DNA of 6,442 bases. Origin: JAOTYV01 sp964469835. Lineage in GTDB: Bacteria > Pseudomonadota > Alphaproteobacteria > UBA8366. The position numbers and the translations under genes were made by a program. The stretch lies in assembly GCA_964469835.1 (NCBI GenBank), contig CAYYBI010000301.1:1-6442 (forward strand), given 5' to 3'. Shown here one piece after another: positions 1-5,215 of this stretch (within the stretch, counting starts at the first letter, position 1; every line of letters begins with the position of its first letter). A model generated the notes under the pieces. That model saw only the letters and a program-made list of their open reading frames with translations, was not told where the DNA came from and made no database searches.

Positions 1-378
1 AAACAGGGTTTGGCTGTTCTCGACCCGCAAGTCGACCGGCCGGCAGATGAATTTCAGACCGGCGTTGCGCATCAGGGCGCCCGGCAGCAAACCGGCTTCG
101 GTCAGAATTTGAAAGCCATTGCAGATACCGAGCGTGGGCACGCCACGTTCGGCATGGGCTACCACTTCGCGCATCACCGGCGATTGCGCCGCCATCGCGC
201 CGGCCCGCAGGTAGTCGCCATAGGAAAACCCGCCCGGAATGACGATCACGTCGACGCTGGGCAGTTCGGTTTCCCGGTGCCAGACCATTGCGGGTTCGGC
301 GCCGGTCGCCTGCTCCAGCGCGACCGCAGCGTCGCGGTCGCAGTTTGAACCGGGAAAAACGATGACGGCGGCTTTCAC
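1..378 (-). CDS. purQ: Phosphoribosylformylglycinamidine synthase glutaminase subunit PurQ (3' end outside window)
   Basis: PurQ is the class I glutamine amidotransferase subunit of FGAM synthase. It releases ammonia from glutamine for the PurL subunit, which converts FGAR to FGAM in cytosolic purine synthesis. The first 126 residues are visible. They show the family N-terminus (AVIVFPGSNCDRD, residues 4-16), the oxyanion-region motif PGGFSYGDYLRAGA (48-61) and the nucleophile elbow GICNGFQ with Cys86 as the expected nucleophile. The catalytic His and Glu lie in the C-terminal part, about 95-100 residues, beyond the left edge. I choose a GTG start at 378 because the family N-terminus begins there and a GGAG (386-389) sits 7 nt upstream. 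The gene lies 40 nt downstream of purS in the same operon. The partial reading frame is open to the edge with no sign of damage. Confidence 0.95.
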   Translation of the reverse strand, partial: MKAAVIVFPGSNCDRDAAVALEQATGAEPAMVWHRETELPSVDVIVIPGGFSYGDYLRAGAMAAQSPVMREVVAHAERGVPTLGICNGFQILTEAGLLPGALMRNAGLKFICRPVDLRVENSQTLF

Positions 379-395
379 GTCTGGGCTCCGTGGAT

Positions 396-413
396 GCCGG
401 GGACCATACCGGC
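396..413 (-). repeat. Small inverted repeat in the purS-purQ gap
   Basis: Perfect 5-bp arms GCCGG (396-400) and CCGGC (409-413) flank an 8-nt loop. In the purine operon mRNA this would form a short GC-rich hairpin between the purS stop and the purQ ribosome-binding site. No T-run follows, so it does not look like a terminator. It could affect mRNA stability or translation of purQ, but in DNA this GC-rich it may be chance. Confidence 0.3.
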
Positions 414-418
414 GGGGC

Positions 419-661
419 TCATGTTTCCAGTTCGATCTCGTAATTCTCGATTACGGTGTTGGCGAGCAATTTGCGGCACATTTCTTCCGCCTGCGCGCGC
501 GCCTGCTCGGGATCTTCCTCGACCAGTTCGAGTTCGACGACCTTGCCTTGGCGAACGTCGGTGACGCCCAAAAATCCTAGTGCTTCGAGCGCATGGCGGA
601 TGGCCTTGCCTTGCGGATCGAGAACGCCCTTTTTGAGCGTGATATGTACCCGTGCTTTCAC
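419..661 (-). CDS. purS: Phosphoribosylformylglycinamidine synthase subunit PurS
   Basis: PurS is the small third subunit of the multi-protein FGAM synthase. It bridges PurQ and PurL and is thought to help ammonia pass between them. The 80-residue length is normal for the family. Family features are the N-terminal strand KARVHITLKKGVLDPQGKAI (residues 2-21), the GFLGVTDVRQGKVVEL segment (29-44) and the C-terminal LANTVIENYEIEL (66-78). The start is GTG at 661, which gives exactly the family N-terminus. Its ribosome-binding site AGGA (minus strand, 669-672) overlaps the purC TAG stop, and the gap to purC is only 9 nt, so translation is probably coupled to purC. A separate PurS gene next to purQ is the usual arrangement in alphaproteobacteria and Gram-positives, whereas E. 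coli uses one large fused PurL. Confidence 0.96.
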   Translation of the reverse strand: MKARVHITLKKGVLDPQGKAIRHALEALGFLGVTDVRQGKVVELELVEEDPEQARAQAEEMCRKLLANTVIENYEIELET

Positions 662-668
662 GTGGCTG

Positions 669-672
669 TCCT
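669..672 (-). promoter_or_regulatory. purS ribosome-binding site overlapping the purC stop codon
   Basis: On the minus strand AGGA shares bases with the TAG stop of purC (671-673) and stands 7 nt before the GTG start of purS. Ribosomes finishing purC would clear or reuse this site. This arrangement supports both the GTG start and translational coupling of the two genes. Confidence 0.6.
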
Positions 673-1438
673 ACTGCACCAGGTCCGGCGCCCGGATGTC
701 ACCCGGGCCGCCCTCCGGCAGGATTCCGAGCCGCCGTGCAACCTCTTGATAGGCTTCCTCGACTTCACCGAGATCGTGCCGGAAGCGGTCCTTGTCCAGC
801 TTCTTGTTCGTTTCCAAATCCCAAAGGCGGCAACTGTCCGGGCTAATTTCGTCGGCCAGCACAACGCGCATATCGCCGCTTTCTTCGTACAGGCGGCCAA
901 ATTCGAGTTTGAAATCAATCAGCTTCAGGTTGACCCCCAGGAACAGGCCGCTCAGGAAATCGTTGATACGCAAGGCCAGCGCGAGCATATCGTCGATATC
1001 CTGTGGCGTTGCCCAACCGAACGCGGTGATGTGCTCCTCGCACACCATCGGATCGTCGAGCTCGTCGGCCTTGTAATAGTATTCCACGATCGATCGCGGC
1101 AGGGGGGCGCCTTCCTCCATGCCGAACCGTTTTGCAAGCGATCCGGCAACGACATTGCGAATGACCACTTCGATCGGAATGATTTCAACCTCGCGCACCA
1201 ATTGTTCGCGCATGTTGAGACGCCGCATAAAATGGGTCGGTATGCCGATTTCGCCAAGCCGGACCATCAGATACTCAGAGATCCGATTGTTGAGAACGCC
1301 CTTACCAGTGATGGTGCCGGTTTTCTTTCGGTTGAACGCGCTTGCGTCATCCTTGAAGTACTGCACCAGAGTTCCGGGTTCCGGCCCTTCAAAGAGGATT
1401 TTGGCCTTACCCTCGTAAATTCGTCTGCGTCTCGCCAT
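671..1438 (-). CDS. purC: Phosphoribosylaminoimidazole-succinocarboxamide synthase (SAICAR synthetase)
   Basis: PurC joins aspartate to CAIR using ATP to form SAICAR, a cytosolic step of de novo IMP synthesis. The 255-residue product has the usual length of bacterial stand-alone PurC. Visible motifs are RRIYEGKAK (residues 5-13, nucleotide-binding N-terminus), the first family signature IPIEVVIRNVVAGS (87-100), the second signature LIDFKLEFG (173-181) and DEISPDSCRLWD (196-207). The frame stays open upstream to an ATG at 1498. I choose the ATG at 1438 because MARRRRIYEG is the common alphaproteobacterial N-terminus. Also, the longer version would start upstream of a possible promoter -10 (1489-1494). 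The best ribosome-binding site for this start is a modest AAAGG about 10 nt upstream. An in-frame ATG at 1456 is a weaker alternative. The gene leads purS and purQ in one operon. Confidence 0.96.
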   Translation of the reverse strand: MARRRRIYEGKAKILFEGPEPGTLVQYFKDDASAFNRKKTGTITGKGVLNNRISEYLMVRLGEIGIPTHFMRRLNMREQLVREVEIIPIEVVIRNVVAGSLAKRFGMEEGAPLPRSIVEYYYKADELDDPMVCEEHITAFGWATPQDIDDMLALALRINDFLSGLFLGVNLKLIDFKLEFGRLYEESGDMRVVLADEISPDSCRLWDLETNKKLDKDRFRHDLGEVEEAYQEVARRLGILPEGGPGDIRAPDLVQ

Positions 1439-1488
1439 TTTCGGGAAACCTTTCATCGAAGGGCCCGGCGGGTCCTTCTGTCCAACCT

Positions 1489-1517
1489 CATATAGCAACT
1501 GGCAATGGCCGCGACAA
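1489..1517 (-). promoter_or_regulatory. Possible proximal promoter of purC-purS-purQ
   Basis: On the minus strand, TTGTCG (1512-1517) and TATATG (1489-1494) are separated by exactly 17 nt. Each matches 4 of 6 bases of the housekeeping consensus. A transcript starting near 1482 would have a leader of about 44 nt before the purC ATG at 1438. This is consensus matching by eye, without experimental support. Confidence 0.35.
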
Positions 1518-1533
1518 TTAAGCTCTTGAAAAA

Positions 1534-1563
1534 CCTATATTCGTTACATTTGGTTATTGTTAA
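1534..1563 (-). promoter_or_regulatory. Possible distal promoter of purC-purS-purQ
   Basis: On the minus strand, TTAACA (1558-1563, 5 of 6 consensus bases) and TATAGG (1534-1539, 4 of 6) are 18 nt apart. They lie in the most AT-rich stretch of the window (about 1517-1570). Such composition between GC-rich genes fits a promoter or UP-like region. It could act in tandem with the proximal candidate, giving a leader of about 90 nt. No known purine-repressor operator was recognised. Confidence 0.33.
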
Positions 1564-1639
1564 TCAATGGCTTAGGGATGCCCGTCCAGCGACCGGAAAT
1601 TTGCAACGGGATTTGTCGAAGACCGCCGCGGAGTGAGTC

Positions 1640-2713
1640 TCATTCGGCGGCGCCGGCGGATTGGCGCTGCGTAAGGTCCGACCAGAGTGCATCCCCGCCA
1701 CGCGCCGCCACACTTCGGCCGAGTTCCTCCGCCCAACGGCTATCGCCGCCGAATTCCGGCCGCCAAGACCAGAGCCGGCGTGTGGCGAAATGCAGCGAAT
1801 GCTCGTAGGTGAACCCGATCGCGCCATGCACCTGATGGGCGATCGCCGCGGCCGCGCCCGCGGCTTCTCCGGCGATGACCTTGGCGCAGGCGATCTCGAA
1901 ACGGGGATCGCGCCGGTCGGCGGCGCGGAAAGCGCTTTCGGCGGCAAGTGTGGCTTGTGCGGAGAGCGCGGCGAGGGTGGCCAGTTGATGCTGGATCGCC
2001 TGGAACTTTGCAATCGGCCTGCCGAACTGGACCCGGTCGTTGGCGTATTGCACGCCCGCTGCGAGTGTGTGTTCGATTGCCCCCGCCATCTGCGCCGCGC
2101 GGATCATGGCGCCATACAGACCGATACCGTCATCGGCGGCGACGTCCGCGGCGAGTACTTCGACCGGCGCGGTGTCGAAACTCAATTCATCGCGGGGTTC
2201 GCGCGCCGTATTGCGGTCGGGCTGGCAGGTGGCGTCGGACGTATCTGCCAGGGTAAGTCGGGTTTCACCGTCATGACTGGCTGTGAGCACCACGTGGCCG
2301 GCGGTCGCGCCCCATGGCACAGCCGGCAGGACGCCGGATACCCGCCATCCACCGTTTTCCCGCGAGAGCCTGGGCAGCGGCGCTGCTCCGGTACCGGCAA
2401 TCGTCATCGGCCCATCGGGGATATCCATGCCGGACCGACCGAGCAGCCAGCCCGCGAGAATCGTCTCCGGCAAGGGTACCGGCGCGGCGGATCGGCCCGC
2501 CGCCTTGATGATGACGAAGGCATCGTGCCAACTCGCACCGGCGCCACCCTGTGATTCGGCGACCAGCGGCCGGGTCAGGCCGCTCTCGGTGAGGGCCGTC
2601 CAAAGCGGCTCGGGCCAGACACCGCTTTCGGCCGCTTCCAAGGTTTCGCGGGTGACGAAATCGTCGAACAACCGGGATACCGACTCTTCGAGAATGTCGC
2701 GGAGTTCGCTCAT
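1640..2713 (-). CDS. Acyl-CoA dehydrogenase family protein, second (degenerate middle domain) subunit of a pair
   Basis: The 357-residue product belongs to the acyl-CoA dehydrogenase family of flavoproteins, which form the alpha-beta double bond of acyl-CoA thioesters. The C-terminal helical domain is well conserved. It has YANDRVQFGRPIAKFQAIQH (residues 223-242), including the R-x-Q-F-G FAD-contact motif, and HQVHGAIGFTYEHSL (293-307). The middle domain is degenerate. Where active members carry an (S/T)EPxxGSD flavin loop there is no such motif; only the segment GGWRVSGVLPAVPWGATAGH (121-140) resembles the following strands. No catalytic glutamate is evident at the usual C-terminal position, where the sequence is EFGGDSRWAEELG (320-332). 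The gene starts inside the stop of the upstream dehydrogenase gene (ATGA, 2710-2713), which strongly suggests a co-translated partner. It is probably a non-catalytic or half-site subunit of a heteromer. The substrate is unknown. Confidence 0.9.
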   Translation of the reverse strand: MSELRDILEESVSRLFDDFVTRETLEAAESGVWPEPLWTALTESGLTRPLVAESQGGAGASWHDAFVIIKAAGRSAAPVPLPETILAGWLLGRSGMDIPDGPMTIAGTGAAPLPRLSRENGGWRVSGVLPAVPWGATAGHVVLTASHDGETRLTLADTSDATCQPDRNTAREPRDELSFDTAPVEVLAADVAADDGIGLYGAMIRAAQMAGAIEHTLAAGVQYANDRVQFGRPIAKFQAIQHQLATLAALSAQATLAAESAFRAADRRDPRFEIACAKVIAGEAAGAAAAIAHQVHGAIGFTYEHSLHFATRRLWSWRPEFGGDSRWAEELGRSVAARGGDALWSDLTQRQSAGAAE

Positions 2714-3858
2714 CGGAGGCCCAACCCGCGCGCAATAATGCCGCGAACCACTTCGCGGGTACCGCCGCGCAGGGAATATGAAATCGACGCCTGCGTCACG
2801 AAGGCGAGTGATTTGCCGAATTCGTCGCCATGGTCGAGCAGCGGCTCGGCACCGGTCAAATCCTGCGCGATGCCGGGGATGCCCTGTTCGAAGGTGACCC
2901 CGAGTTCCTTTACGACGGTCCCCTCGAGCGCCGGATCCTGGCCGGCGTGCTGCATTCCGGCGACGGATAGCGACATCTCGCGCAACGTGGCGAGCTGCGC
3001 CACCATGCGGCCGATGCCGACCGCGGCGCGTTCACCAGGATCTTGCGAACATGCGTTGATGAGCTGGGCAACCATCGGGATATTGCTCATATAGCGTTCC
3101 GGGCCGGCGCGTTCGAAAGCTAGCTCTGCGACGACCTGTTTCCAGCCGTCGCCCTCGCCGCCGATCAGGCGATCTTCCGCCAGGAATACGTCCTCGAAAT
3201 GGATCTGATTGAAATCGTGATCGCCGGTCATGTTGATGATCGGCCGAATTTCGATACCGGGCGTTTTCATATCCACCAGGAACTGCGACAGGCCATCATG
3301 CCTTTCCTCGGCTTTGCCGCCGGTACGAAACAACCCGATCATGAAATCGCAGTTATGCGCGCCGGAAGTCCAAACCTTGGTGCCGTTGACCACCCAGCCG
3401 CCGTCGACCTTCTCGGCGCGGGTGCGAACGGATGCCAAATCGGAACCGGAGTCCGGCTCGCTCATGCCAATGCAGAAAAAGGCCTCGCCACGGGTGATCC
3501 GCGGCAGGATTTCCTGTCTTTGCGCCTCGGTTCCAAATCGTAGGATGAGCGGGCCGCTCTGGCGGTCGGCAATCCAATGCAGTCCCACCGGCGCGCCCAC
3601 TGCGAGCATTTCTTCCAGCATGACGTAACGCTCGAGCGCGCTGCGTTCCTGACCGCCATATTTTTTCGGCCACGTCATGCCGATCCAGCCTTGTTTCGCG
3701 ATCTTGCGGCTGAAGGCGGCATCGCCTTCGGCCCAGGATTTGGCAAGGCGCGAGGCCGGGTAGTCGGCCAAGGCTTCGCCCAGGAATTCGCGAACCTCCT
3801 GGCGGAAGGTTTCCGTTCCGCGCGGGAGATCACAAGGTTCGAATTGCATTTCCTGCAT
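2710..3858 (-). CDS. Acyl-CoA dehydrogenase family protein, probable catalytic subunit of a pair
   Basis: The 382-residue product is an acyl-CoA dehydrogenase family flavoprotein. In order it shows the N-terminal helical domain with GWIGMTWPKKYGG (residues 58-70), the flavin loop CIGMSEPDSGSD (129-140), VVNGTKVWTSGAH (156-168), and the C-terminal RGGTREVVRGIIARGLGL (364-381). The glutamate that medium-chain enzymes carry before GT is glycine here. Glu249 in LAFERAG (246-252) lies where isovaleryl-CoA-type enzymes place their base, so I infer it is catalytic. The R-x-Q-F-G motif of the C-terminal domain is missing; the matching region reads AVGIGRMVAQLATLRE. That motif is present in the overlapping downstream gene, which suggests shared FAD sites. 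The ATG at 3858 has a GAGGA 12 nt upstream; the in-frame ATG at 3849 is possible. Substrate unknown; paired enzymes of this type often act on steroid side chains or other bulky acyl-CoAs. Confidence 0.93.
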   Translation of the reverse strand: MQEMQFEPCDLPRGTETFRQEVREFLGEALADYPASRLAKSWAEGDAAFSRKIAKQGWIGMTWPKKYGGQERSALERYVMLEEMLAVGAPVGLHWIADRQSGPLILRFGTEAQRQEILPRITRGEAFFCIGMSEPDSGSDLASVRTRAEKVDGGWVVNGTKVWTSGAHNCDFMIGLFRTGGKAEERHDGLSQFLVDMKTPGIEIRPIINMTGDHDFNQIHFEDVFLAEDRLIGGEGDGWKQVVAELAFERAGPERYMSNIPMVAQLINACSQDPGERAAVGIGRMVAQLATLREMSLSVAGMQHAGQDPALEGTVVKELGVTFEQGIPGIAQDLTGAEPLLDHGDEFGKSLAFVTQASISYSLRGGTREVVRGIIARGLGLR

Positions 3859-3935
3859 CGGCCGATTTTGTCCTCTATTCCTGCAACGCTCGGCGGTTCG
3901 AATACTTGTATCGGTGGCGGGAAAAATGCAATTGG

Positions 3936-4697
3936 TCAGGTAATCGTAATCGGCGCAAAGTCAGCGCTGTCCGGTGGCCCCGGCGCAAACAGCCAGATGT
4001 CGGCGACATCATCCGACGATGCTTCTGCGCCGGCAAGCGCAATGAGGCTGCCCGATACGGTGCCATAGCCGTAATCCGTCACCACGCACATGGCGCCGCT
4101 CGGCCCGGCCGTGGGGTTAAATTCTTTATTCGAAAGAATTTTCTGCCATGCGGCCCAGTCACCCGCATCGGGGTTCGGTGCCGCGGCCGCCTGGAATTTC
4201 GGCAGGTACAATCCGATCCGGGCGTGCGAGGTGTCGTTGAGATCGGCGGAGGTCAGCATCGCGAGGCCGGGAAGTATTGCAACAGACTCTACGCGGTCGG
4301 CGCCGTCACGGCTGGCCAGCCAGAACGCGTCGACGTTGTCGGCGATGACCAGATTGAAACTGCGATACGCCGCGGGGTCGATATCGCTCAACGCGGCGAC
4401 GGCGGCACTGGCATCCGCATGGTCCAAGGCCTCAAGCACCAATTCGCCGCGGCTGCGCTTGTTTTTCGACGGACCGAGCGATCCTTCGCGATTGAGTATG
4501 GCGGCCGTCACTCCATGAGTGTTGCACCCCAGCCAGCTACCGCCAGCCAGCCGGTCGCGGCCGGCGACAACCTCCGGACGGTCGGGCCAATGATGGTCCG
4601 GTAGATCCCAGGGACGGTCGGTCATTTCGTCTCGATTTGCGGCGAGAAGCAGGGGCCAGCGGTGGCCGGGCCGGCGCAGAAGGGTGAGTGTGCACAT
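3936..4697 (-). CDS. NRDE (TANGO2-like) family protein
   Basis: The 253-residue product matches the NRDE/TANGO2 family in length and in its N-terminus: MCTLTLLRRPGHRWPLLLAA followed by NRDEMTDRP (residues 21-29), then GRDRLAGGSWLGCNTHGVTAAILNR-type sequence at about 46-71. The frame extends upstream to 4754, but I start at the ATG at 4697 because the family begins Met-Cys and a GAAGG (4702-4706) lies 4 nt upstream. Cys2 would become the N-terminal residue after Met removal, as in Ntn-hydrolase-like proteins, though catalysis has not been shown for most members. No signal peptide or membrane segment is apparent, so it is probably cytosolic. Family knowledge links eukaryotic TANGO2 to haem handling and lipid/acyl-CoA metabolism; the bacterial role is unclear. 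It lies 77 nt upstream of the acyl-CoA dehydrogenase pair on the same strand, so co-transcription is possible. It is divergent from the ATP synthase zeta gene. Confidence 0.92.
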   Translation of the reverse strand: MCTLTLLRRPGHRWPLLLAANRDEMTDRPWDLPDHHWPDRPEVVAGRDRLAGGSWLGCNTHGVTAAILNREGSLGPSKNKRSRGELVLEALDHADASAAVAALSDIDPAAYRSFNLVIADNVDAFWLASRDGADRVESVAILPGLAMLTSADLNDTSHARIGLYLPKFQAAAAPNPDAGDWAAWQKILSNKEFNPTAGPSGAMCVVTDYGYGTVSGSLIALAGAEASSDDVADIWLFAPGPPDSADFAPITIT

Positions 4698-4709
4698 ACG
4701 GCCTTCGCT

Positions 4710-4728
4710 TAGCACATAACCGGTGCTA
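4710..4728. repeat. Inverted repeat just upstream of the NRDE gene
   Basis: Perfect 6-bp arms TAGCAC (4710-4715) and GTGCTA (4723-4728) are separated by 7 nt. The repeat ends 13 nt before the NRDE start codon. It could be a repressor site or a hairpin in the NRDE leader next to its ribosome-binding site. No protein partner can be named. Confidence 0.35.
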
Positions 4729-4734
4729 GCGTAA

Positions 4735-4749
4735 AACGCCGGCGGCGTT
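4735..4749. promoter_or_regulatory. Perfect 15-bp palindrome, possible operator
   Basis: AACGCCG and CGGCGTT (7-bp arms) flank a single central G. Its last two bases are the first two of the candidate -35 hexamer of the plus-strand zeta gene. A dimeric regulator bound here would block or contact RNA polymerase. It sits between the divergent NRDE and zeta genes, so it could affect both. The arms are GC-rich, so chance occurrence is not excluded. Confidence 0.4.
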
Positions 4750-4777
4750 GGCAATCGACCGCCAAGCAGGCTATACC
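4748..4777 (+). promoter_or_regulatory. Possible promoter of the ATP synthase zeta gene
   Basis: TTGGCA (4748-4753, 5 of 6 consensus bases) and TATACC (4772-4777, 4 of 6) are 18 nt apart. Transcription would start near 4784, giving a leader of about 55 nt before the ATG at 4839. The spacer also holds a 5-bp inverted repeat, TTGGC (4748-4752) and GCCAA (4761-4765), which may be a second protein-binding site. A TATAAA at 4798-4803 is an alternative -10, but no convincing -35 lies at the right distance. Confidence 0.4.
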
Positions 4778-4838
4778 CTCGCCCGAAATAGTCCCCATAT
4801 AAAGACTAGGGAAATCGTTCGAAAGGGATGAAACCAAG

Positions 4839-5162
4839 ATGACCCAATTCAACCAACGTGAAAAAGCCTTCGAGGCAAAGTTCCAGAAAGATCAAGAGCT
4901 TCAGTTCAAAGTTACCGCACGGCGGAATAAGCTCTTGGGGCTTTGGGTGGCGCAACAGCTTGGACTGGAAGGCGGCGACGCGGAAGCCTATGCGAAGGAA
5001 GTCGTCGCATCCGACTTTGAGGAGCCCGGTGATGACGACGTCTTGCGCAAGGTGATGCACGATATCGAGGCAAAAAATATAGCGCTGACCGAGCGTTCGG
5101 TTCGTACCGAGATGGTTCGGTTGATGGATCAGGCTAAGAGTGAAATGGCCGCGCAGAGTTAG
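4839..5162 (+). CDS. ATP synthase F1 inhibitor subunit zeta (DUF1476)
   Basis: The 107-residue product matches the DUF1476 family, identified in Paracoccus denitrificans as zeta, the natural inhibitor of the F1-ATPase in alphaproteobacteria. It acts on the cytoplasmic F1 head, where its N-terminal segment blocks rotation in the hydrolysis direction and so limits wasteful ATP breakdown. Family features are FNQREKAFEAKFQKDQELQF (residues 4-23, inhibitory region and first helix), ARRNKLLGLWVAQQLGL (27-43), the acidic turn DFEEPGDDDVLRKV (59-72) and a C-terminal helix ending at about residue 103. The length is typical. The ATG at 4839 is preceded by AAAGGGA (4822-4828) at a rather long 10-nt spacing. 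The gene is alone on its strand here, divergent from the NRDE gene and convergent with the helical-repeat gene. The atp operon itself is not in the window. Confidence 0.94.
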   Translation: MTQFNQREKAFEAKFQKDQELQFKVTARRNKLLGLWVAQQLGLEGGDAEAYAKEVVASDFEEPGDDDVLRKVMHDIEAKNIALTERSVRTEMVRLMDQAKSEMAAQS

Positions 5163-5182
5163 AGGCGACGGTTGCGATTCGG

Positions 5183-5215
5183 CTGCGACTCAAGAGGATT
5201 AGTCGCGGGTGTTTT
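5183..5215 (+). terminator. Possible terminator of the zeta gene
   Basis: Stem arms CTGCGACT (5183-5190) and AGTCGCGG (5201-5208) pair over 8 positions, with one G-T wobble, around a 10-nt loop. TTTT follows at 5212-5215. The stem begins 20 nt after the zeta stop. It is a weak intrinsic terminator because the T-run is short and offset by a few bases. It overlaps the last codons of the convergent minus-strand gene; read from that strand no T-run follows. Confidence 0.4.

Noticed and set aside
593..1495. A 300-codon open frame on the plus strand opposite purC
   Set aside because: It is a mirror of purC codon structure in GC-rich DNA. The translation resembles no family I know, and purC with its signatures explains this DNA.
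1439..1498. A 20-codon N-terminal extension of purC
   Set aside because: The family N-terminus is MARRRRIYEG at 1438. The extension has no family similarity, and its start would lie upstream of a plausible promoter -10 element.
1623..1650. CCGCCG/CGGCGG inverted repeat around the stop of the second dehydrogenase gene as a terminator
   Set aside because: The loop is 16 nt and no T-run follows on either strand. Short CG-rich repeats are expected by chance at this composition.
1661..2554. A 297-codon open frame on the plus strand opposite the second dehydrogenase gene
   Set aside because: The minus-strand frame has clear acyl-CoA dehydrogenase motifs. The plus-strand product is low-complexity Arg/Gly/Ala sequence typical of a shadow frame.
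3859..3935. A promoter between the NRDE and dehydrogenase genes (TTGCAT with TACAAG on the minus strand)
   Set aside because: The spacing is only 15 nt and the -35 matches just 3 of 6 bases, which is too weak to annotate.
4698..4754. A 19-codon N-terminal extension of the NRDE protein
   Set aside because: The family starts Met-Cys, the GAAGG before 4697 is well placed, and the extension would cover the intergenic inverted repeats.
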